A stretch of DNA of 64,000 nucleotides, taken from Proteobacteria bacterium UBA6503 (GTDB lineage: Bacteria > Pseudomonadota > Alphaproteobacteria > UBA1280 > UBA6503). The stretch is taken from positions 186,713 to 250,712 of the forward strand of contig DJLZ01000001.1 in NCBI GenBank assembly GCA_002436405.1, read 5' to 3'. Within the stretch, counting starts at the first letter, position 1, and each line of letters starts with the position of its first letter. The notes beneath the pieces were generated by a model that was not told the DNA's origin, did no database searches, and worked only from the letters and a program-made list of their open reading frames with translations. Positions 16,631-25,032 of this stretch are shown here, piece by piece. A program made the position numbers and the translations under genes.

Positions 16631-16906
16631 TTATCTTATTGAACGCTCTAGTAGCGCCTCTAGCTTCTCAATGCGGTTCTTCATGTCATAAACTTGTTCT
16701 TCAAGACGCGAGTTCTCGCGAACCAGAAGAACGAGCTCATGCGCTAGGTCACGCTTCGAAAAACGCAAACCTTCTACACTTTCTTTCAGACCATCAACGT
16801 CTTCAGAAACGCGCTTGAGTTCGACCACATTTTTAGCACCTTCCGGGGTTTCAGCGGAGGGGTTGTCGGGCTGGGATCCGCTGAGAAGGTTTTTGAGTAC
16901 GCTCAT
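16631..16906 (-). CDS. Short coiled-coil protein
   Basis: This 91-residue protein opens MSVLKNLLSG and is then dominated by a predicted coiled coil, with heptad-like Leu/Val spacing from about residue 30 (VELKRVSEDVDGLKESVEGL) to the C-terminus (MKNRIEKLEALLERS). There is no membrane segment or catalytic motif. The ATG at 16906 is preferred for the AAGGGA about 8 bp upstream; a longer frame starts 42 bp earlier. It is monocistronic, divergent from the hydroxybutyryl-CoA dehydrogenase gene. No family is recognised; a structural or adaptor role is a guess. Confidence 0.65.
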   Translation of the reverse strand: MSVLKNLLSGSQPDNPSAETPEGAKNVVELKRVSEDVDGLKESVEGLRFSKRDLAHELVLLVRENSRLEEQVYDMKNRIEKLEALLERSIR

Positions 16907-17211
16907 AGAGTATTCCCTTATTTGCACGTCAAGCTCGTAAATACACAAACCTGACTCCCGTTCATCTTACAGCCCACTTCCAGAAAATTTTTAGTTCTCT
17001 CGAAGCACAGTTATTTATGTGGGGCGCACCAAATTAAAACTTACAAAAAACTGACATGCCACACAGGGTACCGCTACCCTACTGAAAAATTTATTTTTAT
17101 TGCTGCGAAGCCCCCTAAAAATGGTGTAATCTGCGAGGGCAGTTTATAGCTTTTAAGTTATTTTTTTGCAGCTGTTCAAAAAATAAAAATATGAACGAAA
17201 GGTTCTTCAAA

Positions 17212-18087
17212 ATGAGCATCAAAAAAGTAGGCGTTATTGGCGCAGGTCAAATGGGTGGTGGTATTGCCCACGTTGCAGCCCTTACCGGATACGACGTTGT
17301 TTTGATGGATGCCCAAGATGCCGCCCTTGAAAAAGGTCTTAAAACCATTGAGAAAAACCTGAGCCGCCAAGCGGAAAAAGAAAAAATTAAAGCTGACGAT
17401 GTGCCCGCAACTCTAAAGCGCATTACCACAACCAGCACCCTTCAGGATATGGCCGATTGCGACATTGTGATTGAAGCTGCCACTGAAAACGAAAGCATTA
17501 AACAAAAGATTTTTACCGAGCTTGATGGCCTGCTGAAACCTAGCGGCATTATTGCCTCGAATACCTCATCAATTTCAATCACCCGTTTGGCTGCTGTCAC
17601 AAAGCGCCCTGAAAAATTTATTGGCATGCACTTTATGAACCCAGTGCCGATTATGAAATTGGTTGAAATCATTAACGGCATCGCCACCGATGACGCCACC
17701 TTTAAAGCCACAAAAGAAATGGCCGAGAAGATGGGCAAAATCACAGCCGTTGCCGACGACATGCCAGGCTTTATTGTAAACCGCATTCTGATGCCAATGA
17801 TTAACGAAGCCATCTACACCTTGCAAGACGGTGTGGCAGATGTTGAATCTATCGATACAGCCATGATGCTTGGCACTGCCCAACCAATGGGCCCCCTAAC
17901 ACTGGCTGACTTTATTGGCCTTGATACCTGCCTTGCCATTATGCGCGTACTGCATAACGAACTTGGAGATAGTAAATACCGCCCGTGCCCCCTACTTGTT
18001 AAGTATGTTGCCGCAGGCTGGCTTGGCCGCAAAACAGGCAAAGGCTTTTACGACTATAGCGGTGAAAAACCTAAGCCGACCAAATAA
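17212..18087 (+). CDS. 3-hydroxybutyryl-CoA dehydrogenase
   Basis: This NAD(P)-dependent dehydrogenase interconverts acetoacetyl-CoA and 3-hydroxybutyryl-CoA. The 291-residue protein has the Rossmann motif VGVIGAGQMGGGIAHV, the substrate-site motif SNTSSISI, and the catalytic-His region FIGMHFMNPVPIMKLVE. The C-terminal dimer domain ends in GWLGRKTGKGFYDYSG. The ATG at 17212 has AAAGG upstream and gives the typical N-terminus; an upstream ATG (17191) adds seven residues. It is probably co-transcribed with the membrane protein 37 bp downstream, although no functional link is obvious. Confidence 0.93.
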   Translation: MSIKKVGVIGAGQMGGGIAHVAALTGYDVVLMDAQDAALEKGLKTIEKNLSRQAEKEKIKADDVPATLKRITTTSTLQDMADCDIVIEAATENESIKQKIFTELDGLLKPSGIIASNTSSISITRLAAVTKRPEKFIGMHFMNPVPIMKLVEIINGIATDDATFKATKEMAEKMGKITAVADDMPGFIVNRILMPMINEAIYTLQDGVADVESIDTAMMLGTAQPMGPLTLADFIGLDTCLAIMRVLHNELGDSKYRPCPLLVKYVAAGWLGRKTGKGFYDYSGEKPKPTK

Positions 18088-18124
18088 GCCTAAGTATAAG
18101 ATTTAAACAAAGACGAGCATTTAC

Positions 18125-19993
18125 GTGAGCGCCATCATTACCATTATCCTTACAATTCTGACCAGCGGTGTGTTTATCGCAGCGGGGCGTATGGTGTTTA
18201 GCCATAGTGGCATGGCACGCATTAACAGCACGCCCCTGGCATGCTTTTTTGCAGGCCTTGGTATTTGGTACATTTGGGTATTGCTATTACACGGTGTATT
18301 TGGCGCCAACCTTACCATTGTTTGGTACACGTTTTTAGCAAGCACCATTGCCCTTAGCTTGGTGCTGACACAGATTTTAAAACTAGAAGAAGAGCACGCC
18401 TTTTTTTGGCCGCAAGTGGCCATTGCCACAGCGCTGCTTATCCCCGCTTTAGGGTACTTAACCACTGATGGCCCTGTGCTTTGGGCCGAGCTTAGCGAGC
18501 TTTTGAAAAACACCGACCATATGCTACGCCTTGGTGGTGTTGCCAATGCTGCAAAAGCCATTGAGCTTGATATTTTCAACCCTGCAGCGCACTTAGCCTC
18601 ACAAATTGTATCGCTACCCGTTATGTTGATGATGGGCAGCTTTAAACCTGCTGTTGCCTCTATGTTTAACTGCATTGTTTTGGTACTAGCCGCGGCTGAA
18701 CTTGCTCGCCTTTGCCGTGTGAATGTAGGTTGGCATAACGTTGTATTTGTGGCGGCATTTACGCTGTTTGGCGTCACGCTATTTAACCCATTTTTTGTTG
18801 AGCCGTTAGTGGCCTCGGCCTACCCAGACATTCTAACAGCCGGCGCCTTGCTTGCCTTGTTTGTGCCGTTGATGCGCCAAAAAGATTTACCTCGCGGTCT
18901 AAGCTGCATCCCTTACGGGCTTGTAGGCTTTTTTGCGGCTGGCTGCAGCAGCCTAAGTTACGGCGTTATTGTTATGTTTGTAGGCCTATTTATAATGCGT
19001 GATGTATTGGCCCGTCGCCGCTACCAACAGGGCTTTGGGACCGAAGTCTTTTTGGGCTGGGCACTGCTTGCTGCCTTCCCTCTACTGGGTGTGTTCTGGC
19101 TGAACAACATTACACTTGGCCTTGGTTTTATGACGGCAGATACTGCGGGTACCTCATACCTGAAAATGGTTGCCCTACAAACAGCCTACATGCTTGAAGA
19201 CTACCCAATTATTATGATGCTGATGATGGCCTTCCCGATTTGGGGCTTGTTTAAAATCATCAAGCGTGGGCCAACAAATGCCTTTACTGAAGACGGTGAC
19301 ACCGTCGTCCCCACCTTGCTTGTTTTGGGCTACGTTGTGGTTGCGGGTGGTTTGTATCTTTCACAATTTAATGCGCTGCAAATCCCATTTGGTGAGGCGT
19401 TTATTCATTACAGCCTACACCTACAGTTTTTGATTATTCTGCCTCTATGGCGCCTGATTTATGAAACGGTGCAAGCGACCTTCCCATCACAAAAGAGTGG
19501 TATTTCAGGTGCGCTATCACTAGTAACGGCTTTGATGTTTGTGGGTGTTACAGTCACAAACTCTGAGCGTTTAAAGTTTGAACCTGATGCCCCGCTTGAC
19601 CACACCCTGCGTGTAGCCGAAGCCCTTAAGGCTGAGAAAATTGTTGGCTGGCGAGATAAAGTGGCCGCCCTTGACGGTGTTGAAACACGTGGGTACTACG
19701 CCGTGGCGCTAAGCTATGGTTTGCGTCATCACTCGCAAGTGCGCCCTGTGCTGCAAGAGCTTGCAGATGCCCAAGGCCAGTTTGATAAATTCCATGATGC
19801 ATTGATTGCTGGTAACTATGACTTTTTGTGGGTGCACGCCGTCACGCCTGATATTGCGGCTGTGCTGGGTAACCAACTGCGCCCTGATCACTCATACCTT
19901 TACCAAGTAACCCCATCAGGGTTAACCCCTATCAAGAGCTACGCCCATAGCTCATACACGTACAAGAGCGCTTCATACGTCCCTAGTTTATAA
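18125..19993 (+). CDS. Polytopic membrane protein, possibly GT-C-type
   Basis: The 622-residue protein has about 12 hydrophobic segments across residues 1-475, then a soluble C-terminal domain of about 145 residues (from about 480). This layout resembles GT-C glycosyltransferases with a periplasmic tail, but I see no diagnostic acidic loop motif, so the assignment is weak. The start is GTG at 18125; no better ATG precedes the first helix. It follows the dehydrogenase gene closely on the same strand. No named family is recognised. Confidence 0.7.
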   Translation: MSAIITIILTILTSGVFIAAGRMVFSHSGMARINSTPLACFFAGLGIWYIWVLLLHGVFGANLTIVWYTFLASTIALSLVLTQILKLEEEHAFFWPQVAIATALLIPALGYLTTDGPVLWAELSELLKNTDHMLRLGGVANAAKAIELDIFNPAAHLASQIVSLPVMLMMGSFKPAVASMFNCIVLVLAAAELARLCRVNVGWHNVVFVAAFTLFGVTLFNPFFVEPLVASAYPDILTAGALLALFVPLMRQKDLPRGLSCIPYGLVGFFAAGCSSLSYGVIVMFVGLFIMRDVLARRRYQQGFGTEVFLGWALLAAFPLLGVFWLNNITLGLGFMTADTAGTSYLKMVALQTAYMLEDYPIIMMLMMAFPIWGLFKIIKRGPTNAFTEDGDTVVPTLLVLGYVVVAGGLYLSQFNALQIPFGEAFIHYSLHLQFLIILPLWRLIYETVQATFPSQKSGISGALSLVTALMFVGVTVTNSERLKFEPDAPLDHTLRVAEALKAEKIVGWRDKVAALDGVETRGYYAVALSYGLRHHSQVRPVLQELADAQGQFDKFHDALIAGNYDFLWVHAVTPDIAAVLGNQLRPDHSYLYQVTPSGLTPIKSYAHSSYTYKSASYVPSL

Positions 19994-20047
19994 GGTTGTT
20001 ATTGCCTCAAGCGTTGCTTGGGCCACGTTGTTATTTAATGCTGCTAT

Positions 20048-20683
20048 TTAATTATCTACGCCCATCACACGGCGAGTATTCACGAAAGGTTCAGCCGTTT
20101 CAGCTTGTGATTCAGCCCGGCGTTTCAAGGCAATACGAAGCTCAGCCTCATACTCAGGTTTTTCCCAGCGGGCGAAGCCATCAACCACGCCAATAGCCTT
20201 ACCTTCATGGTCAATCAGGAAGGATGTCGGTAGTTTTTTAACGCCAAATGCTGCCGCTGATGAACCGTCAGAATCGTTAAAAATTTCGAGGTTCTGAAGG
20301 TCATTCTTTTTATAAAATTCTTTTACTTTATCTACGCCTTCTTCATCGATTGAGATTGCCAAAACCTTCAGACCAGCAGCGCCGTATTTTTTCTGGATGG
20401 CATCAAGGTCGGGCATTTCAATCACGCAAGGCCCACACCAAGTGGCCCAAAAGTTTACAAGCAGCACATCACCTTTATAACGCAGCAGGCTTGTTGTTGC
20501 GCCATCAGCCTCTTGCCAAGAAGCAAAGGGTGCATCCATCGGACGTGGATACGCTTGGAAAGGTTCACCTTTAAAATATTGTGCATGGGCCGCTTCAATA
20601 CCCATGTGCCCTGTGGTCAAAAACGGCAGACCAAATAGTTGCATAAACAAGACACAGACTGCCCCAAACGCCAATTTTCGCAT
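20048..20683 (-). CDS. TlpA/ResA-like periplasmic thioredoxin
   Basis: The 211-residue protein has an N-terminal signal peptide (MRKLAFG..., likely cut after IEAAHA) and a thioredoxin domain with FWATWCGPC (WCGPC at 82-86) and the cis-Pro region KKLPTSFLID. Such proteins reduce disulfides in the periplasm, for example in cytochrome c maturation. The ATG at 20683 is preferred (GGGGTG upstream, signal peptide begins there); the frame stays open 84 bp further up. It is divergent from the LptM-like gene. In many alphaproteobacteria a TlpA gene lies next to argH, which is absent here. Confidence 0.9.
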   Translation of the reverse strand: MRKLAFGAVCVLFMQLFGLPFLTTGHMGIEAAHAQYFKGEPFQAYPRPMDAPFASWQEADGATTSLLRYKGDVLLVNFWATWCGPCVIEMPDLDAIQKKYGAAGLKVLAISIDEEGVDKVKEFYKKNDLQNLEIFNDSDGSSAAAFGVKKLPTSFLIDHEGKAIGVVDGFARWEKPEYEAELRIALKRRAESQAETAEPFVNTRRVMGVDN

Positions 20684-20737
20684 ATTCACCCCGATTGTTT
20701 GTGATGTGATTATTTTTATGTGGTGTACACTATTAGT

Positions 20738-20899
20738 ATGATGACACACACAAAATTTTACCAGCACCTGTTAACAAAAATTGCACCTTTTGCAGTTGTA
20801 ATCGCCCTACTAATGGCGGCTACCCTTGTAACTGGTTGTGGTCAACGTGCCCCACTTGAAAAACCTGACGGCTACATTGAAGACAGCCGCCAGTACTAA
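20738..20899 (+). CDS. Small LptM-like lipoprotein
   Basis: The 53-residue ORF has an N-terminal hydrophobic stretch (IAPFAVVIALLMAATL) and a lipobox LVTGC. After the Cys come GQRAPLEKPDGY, close to the CGxKGPL-x-x-P start of LptM/YifL lipoproteins, which assist LPS-transport translocon maturation. It ends 29 bp before the TIGR02302-like gene on the same strand. Two adjacent ATG codons open it; the first is used here. The lipoprotein call is strong, the LptM assignment moderate. Confidence 0.78.
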   Translation: MMTHTKFYQHLLTKIAPFAVVIALLMAATLVTGCGQRAPLEKPDGYIEDSRQY

Positions 20900-20928
20900 C
20901 TGGGACACTAACTAGGGCCCTCTGACAC

Positions 20929-23226
20929 TTGTTAACAACGTTCATTCAAGCAGCACGTCTGATTGTTTACCTCGAACGCCTATGGGCGGCCTTTATTGTG
21001 CCGTTTATTGTGCTTGCTGCCTTACTGGCCACGGCGGCCCTTGGCTTGTGGGCACCGCTGCCGTTTATTTTGCACGCAGGTTTACTAGGCGCCATTGGCT
21101 TAGGCTTTACAGCGGCTGTCGTTTTAGCTTTTTTAAAGCGCCCGCCTTACCCAACCGTTGCCGAAGGCCGTGCCATTGTTGAGCGTCGTCACCATCTTGA
21201 GCACCGCCCTGTTACACTGTCGGCTGATAGTCTTTCACAAAACACAACCGACCCTGAGGTTGCAGCCCTGTGGGCAAAGGCCCAGCAGCAAGCCTCAAAA
21301 CAAGCGGCCAAAGCAGGTGCTGTACGTGCCCATACCCACACCATCAAGGCCGATAAATGGGCCTTACGCTATCCTCTAGCTATCTTACTTGTATTTGCCC
21401 TCTGGCTTGATTGGGGCACAGGCTTTTATGATTTACGCCAAACTTTTAACCCTGTTGAAAAGCAGTATGCCTTGCAGGTGATTCAGGGGATTGATGTTTG
21501 GGTGACCCCACCTGAATACACCCAGCAGCCCGCCTTTTTATATAAAGCCAAAGGAGCTACTGCTGAAGCTAAATCACAGCTGACCAAAATCCCGCGTGAC
21601 AGTACGCTAAAGGTGCTTGTGCATGTCTCAGAGCCTTTACGTAAAGAGCCTGAGGCCACATATGGCGAAGCCGTCACCATGCCCCTTAAAGGCAATACTT
21701 ACAGTGCCAGCCTTAAAGCGACTGAAAGCGACACCCTATGGGTGACCTACCGTGGGCGTACATTATTTGAAGGCCAGTTTTCAGTGGCCGAAGATCTACC
21801 GCCAAAAGTAACCCTATCAGATAAATTTACCCGCACCCCTGAGGGGATGCTGGATATTCCGTTTATGGCAACGGATGACTATGGCATTGCTAAAATCACA
21901 GCCATTGCCAAACATGGCGACTATACAGCTGAAAAAGAGCTTGTGCTCCCCCGTGTGGGCGCAACCGAAATTGATGACAGCAGCTACGCTGACTTTACGG
22001 CCGAACCTATTGCCGGCCTTGTGGTGGACTTTACCCTTAAAGCCGAAGACCAAGCAGGCCAAACCGCCAGCAGCATGAGCTTAAAGGTACAGCTACCTGA
22101 ACGCCCGTTTAACCACCCCGTTGCTAAGAAACTGGTACAGCTTCGTAAAACACTCTTCCAGTACCCTGACCAGCATGAAAGCATTGCCAAAACATTGCGC
22201 CAGATTATGGATGCACCGAAAGAATTTGATGACAATAAGCGTGCATATCTCTCGATGACATTTGCCTACCGCACCCTTGCTGATAACGCCATGGCCGATG
22301 CTACCGAACGCACCATGGGCCTGCTTTGGGACGCTGCCCTACAAATTGAAAAGGGCCCACTGGGCTTACAGCTTGAGCGTATGTTAAATGCCCAACGCAA
22401 CCTACAAAAGGCATTGTCTGAAGGAGCTGATAGCGAGACGATTGACCGCCTCTTCCGTGAGCTTGCCCAAGCCATGAACGACCTTATGCGCAGTGCCCAA
22501 TTTGGCAATATGGATATGGAAAGCCTTACCGGCACCCCTACCCTACAAAACCGTGACCTAGCTGAATTGATGCAAAAAATTAACGACCTTCTAAAAGCTG
22601 GTGCCTACGACGAAGCCCGTGAAGCCCTTAAACAACTTGAGAAGATGATGGCCCACGTGCAATTTGGCGATAACCCTGCCATGGAAGAATTCCAAAAAGC
22701 GATGCAAGGTTTGCAAAGCATCATGAAGCAACAAGAAGCCCTAATTGAAGAAGCCTTTAATAACGAAGTTGCTGGCCGCATGACGGCCGAACAGCGCCTG
22801 CGCCAACAGCTGCTAGGCACTAAACTGAGCGAGCAAATTCAAGCCCTACAAAAGCTAGGCTTTGATACATCAAAACTCAACGAAGCTATGATGAACATGA
22901 ATGGCGCCTTTAAACTTTCAGGCCGCCCTGGGTTTGAGTCGCTTGTTTACGAAATGCAAAACCGTGCGCTGCAACTAATGCAGCAAGGTCAACAAGGTAT
23001 CGCACAGCAAATACGCCAGCAAATGGGCTATGGCGGCATGGCCGGCATGCGCCGTGATCCATCAGGTAAGCTGCACCCGATGGCCGGTGAGAATGTTGAA
23101 ATCCCCGATGAAGCGCCAGAGACTCTTTCACGCAAAATCCGTAAAGAGCTGTTTGACCGCGCCGATGACATTGGCCGAGGTGACCAGGAGCAGCAATACC
23201 TAAGAAGATTATTAGACGCCTTCTAA
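20929..23226 (+). CDS. TIGR02302/DUF4175-like alphaproteobacterial membrane protein
   Basis: The 765-residue protein has two N-terminal membrane helices (about residues 20-75), a third near 150, a beta-rich periplasmic region (GIDVWVTPPEYTQQPAFL...) and a long helical, Gln/Met-rich C-terminal part (about 450-720, MQKINDLLKAGAYDEAREAL...). The order and the PPEYT motif match the family. Its function is unknown. The start is TTG at 20929; no ATG lies before the first helix. In related bacteria I recall it following lysA, which is missing here. Confidence 0.82.
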   Translation: MLTTFIQAARLIVYLERLWAAFIVPFIVLAALLATAALGLWAPLPFILHAGLLGAIGLGFTAAVVLAFLKRPPYPTVAEGRAIVERRHHLEHRPVTLSADSLSQNTTDPEVAALWAKAQQQASKQAAKAGAVRAHTHTIKADKWALRYPLAILLVFALWLDWGTGFYDLRQTFNPVEKQYALQVIQGIDVWVTPPEYTQQPAFLYKAKGATAEAKSQLTKIPRDSTLKVLVHVSEPLRKEPEATYGEAVTMPLKGNTYSASLKATESDTLWVTYRGRTLFEGQFSVAEDLPPKVTLSDKFTRTPEGMLDIPFMATDDYGIAKITAIAKHGDYTAEKELVLPRVGATEIDDSSYADFTAEPIAGLVVDFTLKAEDQAGQTASSMSLKVQLPERPFNHPVAKKLVQLRKTLFQYPDQHESIAKTLRQIMDAPKEFDDNKRAYLSMTFAYRTLADNAMADATERTMGLLWDAALQIEKGPLGLQLERMLNAQRNLQKALSEGADSETIDRLFRELAQAMNDLMRSAQFGNMDMESLTGTPTLQNRDLAELMQKINDLLKAGAYDEAREALKQLEKMMAHVQFGDNPAMEEFQKAMQGLQSIMKQQEALIEEAFNNEVAGRMTAEQRLRQQLLGTKLSEQIQALQKLGFDTSKLNEAMMNMNGAFKLSGRPGFESLVYEMQNRALQLMQQGQQGIAQQIRQQMGYGGMAGMRRDPSGKLHPMAGENVEIPDEAPETLSRKIRKELFDRADDIGRGDQEQQYLRRLLDAF

Positions 23227-23241
23227 AGCGTGCCATAAGAG

Positions 23242-23343
23242 GTGGCGGATTTTGGGATGAGAAAATTATTTGGCGCAGAGCCGACGTGTATAAACAAATA
23301 CACGAGGCCAAGCCGAGAAATTTAATCGCCCAAAAGACCCGCC
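23242..23343. repeat. Palindromic repeat, copy A
   Basis: This imperfect inverted repeat of about 100 nt has outer helices GGCGG/CCCGCC and TTTTGGG (23250-23256)/CCCAAAA (23329-23335), an internal loop ATGAGA/AATCG and inner helix AAATT/AATTT. The apical hairpin is CGTGTA-8 nt-TACACG (23285-23303). It shares loop and apex with copies B and C while the helices differ. It lies between the TIGR02302-like gene and rpsO, at the spot where pnp usually follows rpsO. Confidence 0.75.
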
Positions 23344-23352
23344 GTGCAGAAC

Positions 23353-23392
23353 AAAAAAAAGGCCTCGCAATTGCGAGGCCTTTTGAAGTGAA
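23353..23392 (-). terminator. rpsO operon terminator
   Basis: A perfect palindrome, AAAAGGCCTCGCAA and its complement (about 14-bp stem), has T-runs on both sides; it lies a few bp after the rpsO stop on the minus strand. Confidence 0.93.
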
Positions 23393-23396
23393 AACT

Positions 23397-23666
23397 CTAT
23401 TTACGAATACCTAGAGCTTCAATCACTGTGCTGTAACGCTTCTCGTCTTTGCGCTTAAGGTAGTCAAGCAGACGACGACGTGTTGATACAAGACGTAGTA
23501 GACCTTTACGGCTGTGGTGGTCTTTCTTGTGTGATTTGAAGTGCTCAGTCAGGTTTGTGATGCGCTCGCTTAGGATAGCGATTTGAGCTTCTGTAGCACC
23601 TGAGTTTTTGGCTTCGCCACCGAACTTAGTTACTAGTTCTGATGTTTTCTTTTGTGAAATAGACAT
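23397..23666 (-). CDS. rpsO: 30S ribosomal protein S15
   Basis: The 89-residue protein carries S15 landmarks: ERITNLTEHFKSHKKDHHSRKGLL and LVSTRRRLLDYLKRKD. S15 binds 16S rRNA early in 30S assembly. It is the last gene of the minus-strand operon truB-rpsO, 12 bp after truB. In most proteobacteria pnp follows; here a terminator and repeat copy A follow instead. Confidence 0.98.
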   Translation of the reverse strand: MSISQKKTSELVTKFGGEAKNSGATEAQIAILSERITNLTEHFKSHKKDHHSRKGLLRLVSTRRRLLDYLKRKDEKRYSTVIEALGIRK

Positions 23667-23678
23667 GTTTATTTATCC

Positions 23679-24620
23679 TTACACGATATCATTAATATTA
23701 AAATTTCGAACGATTTTGGCTTGGCCATCTGCGGTCACATCTAACAGTGACAGGATTTGACCTTCAGCGTTTACCGCTCTGAGTAGCCCTGTTGACTTAA
23801 CTTGGGGAAGTGTTAGTTCCTTCCCGAGTTTAAGGTCTTGGGCTTCGCTTGGTGTGATTTCGTGTGCCGGGATATCGTCCAGCAGTGAATCCACTGCACC
23901 AAGTAAGTGAGGGGGAATATGCCCCTTTCCGCCAGCAGATGCAACCTTTTTTTCCACATCTTCGAGCGAAATCGCTTGTTTTTCAGTAAGTTTGCCACCC
24001 TTTTCACCGATTGATGTTCGGCGTAGACGTGAAATGTGCCCGCAAGAACCTAACGCAGCGGCAATATCACGGCCCAGAGAGCGAATGTACGTGCCTTTGC
24101 TTACCATGGCTTCAAAAGTAGCCACGCTGCCTTCTATCCCCTGAAATTCAAGCTCTAGGATGGTAACAGGGCGGGGCTTCATGATGACTTCTTCACCCTT
24201 GCGGGCTTTGGCGTAGGCACGCTCGCCATCAATCTTCAAAGCGCTATAGGCAGGCGGGATTTGTTCAATATCGCCAGTGAACTGAGGCAGAATATTTTGA
24301 ATATCTTCAGCTGTTGGCAAATGGTCTGAGGTTTCAACAACCTCGCCTTCAATATCGTCGGTATTGGTGGCGGTGCCAAAGGTCACATCAAACTGATATG
24401 TTTTTTTGGCGTTTAGAATATACGGAATTGTTTTGGTGGCTTCACCAAATGCAAGGGGTAGAACACCAGTGGCCAGTGGGTCAAGCGTGCCACCGTGGCC
24501 GCCCTTTTGGGCGTCCAAAAGCCAGCGCACTTTGCCCAAAGCTTGGGTGCTGCTCATTTCATAAGGTTTATCGAGAATAATCCAGCCGTCGACTTTTTGG
24601 CCTTTTTTGCGGCGTGCCAT
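23679..24620 (-). CDS. truB: tRNA pseudouridine-55 synthase
   Basis: TruB makes pseudouridine 55 in the T-loop of tRNA. The 313-residue protein has the catalytic motif GGTLDPLATGVLP (Asp nucleophile), upstream GWIILDKP, and KTYQFDVTFG and SKGTYIRSLGRDIA. Its ATG overlaps the rbfA stop (TAATG), indicating translational coupling. Confidence 0.97.
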   Translation of the reverse strand: MARRKKGQKVDGWIILDKPYEMSSTQALGKVRWLLDAQKGGHGGTLDPLATGVLPLAFGEATKTIPYILNAKKTYQFDVTFGTATNTDDIEGEVVETSDHLPTAEDIQNILPQFTGDIEQIPPAYSALKIDGERAYAKARKGEEVIMKPRPVTILELEFQGIEGSVATFEAMVSKGTYIRSLGRDIAAALGSCGHISRLRRTSIGEKGGKLTEKQAISLEDVEKKVASAGGKGHIPPHLLGAVDSLLDDIPAHEITPSEAQDLKLGKELTLPQVKSTGLLRAVNAEGQILSLLDVTADGQAKIVRNFNINDIV

Positions 24621-25006
24621 TAGTCGTTATCAGCGTTTTTCGCCAAGCGGCTTAGCAGGCTATCCACACGTGAGGCTTCTTCGAATGATTGATCATAGAA
24701 GAAACGGATTTTTGGTGTGTACTTGGTGTGCATGTTGGTGGCCAAGTAGTGGTTAAACACATGAGCTTGCTCGTTCAAAGATTTTGTAAAAGCTTTGATT
24801 TGCTGAGGCGTTGCTTCGTCACCGCTTAGCAGCGTGTAGAACACCTTAGCAAGTTTCATATCACGCGAAACTTCGGTTGAAGACACCGTTAGTTGCTCGC
24901 CTGCTAGCACGTCTGAAAAGTCGTGCTGGTAGAAAGCTTCCGCCACAAGTTGACGAACTTGTTCGGCAATACGGCGTTGACGTTGCGTGGTTTCTCGCAT
25001 GCTCAT
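24620..25006 (-). CDS. rbfA: Ribosome-binding factor A
   Basis: This 128-residue KH-like factor helps 30S maturation (16S 5' end). Typical features are the N-terminal RQRRIAEQVRQLVAE, the central VSSTEVSRDMKLAKVFYTLL and the C-terminal KYTPKIRFFYDQSFEEASRVDSLL. It sits between infB and truB, the standard order, with overlapping stop/start to truB. Confidence 0.96.
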   Translation of the reverse strand: MSMRETTQRQRRIAEQVRQLVAEAFYQHDFSDVLAGEQLTVSSTEVSRDMKLAKVFYTLLSGDEATPQQIKAFTKSLNEQAHVFNHYLATNMHTKYTPKIRFFYDQSFEEASRVDSLLSRLAKNADND

Positions 25007-25032
25007 GTGGTTTACCCTAATCTATACACGCC

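Noticed and set aside
12000..16650. Prophage or integrative element
   Set aside because: No integrase, att repeats, structural genes or tRNA-adjacent insertion is seen; only nuclease genes of unclear origin.
24620..24630. TAACGACTAA (minus strand), the same 10-mer as at two cohort terminators
   Set aside because: Here it encodes the end of rbfA and the rbfA/truB overlap; no terminator or pyrimidine leader is present, so it is a chance match and a caution on the motif.
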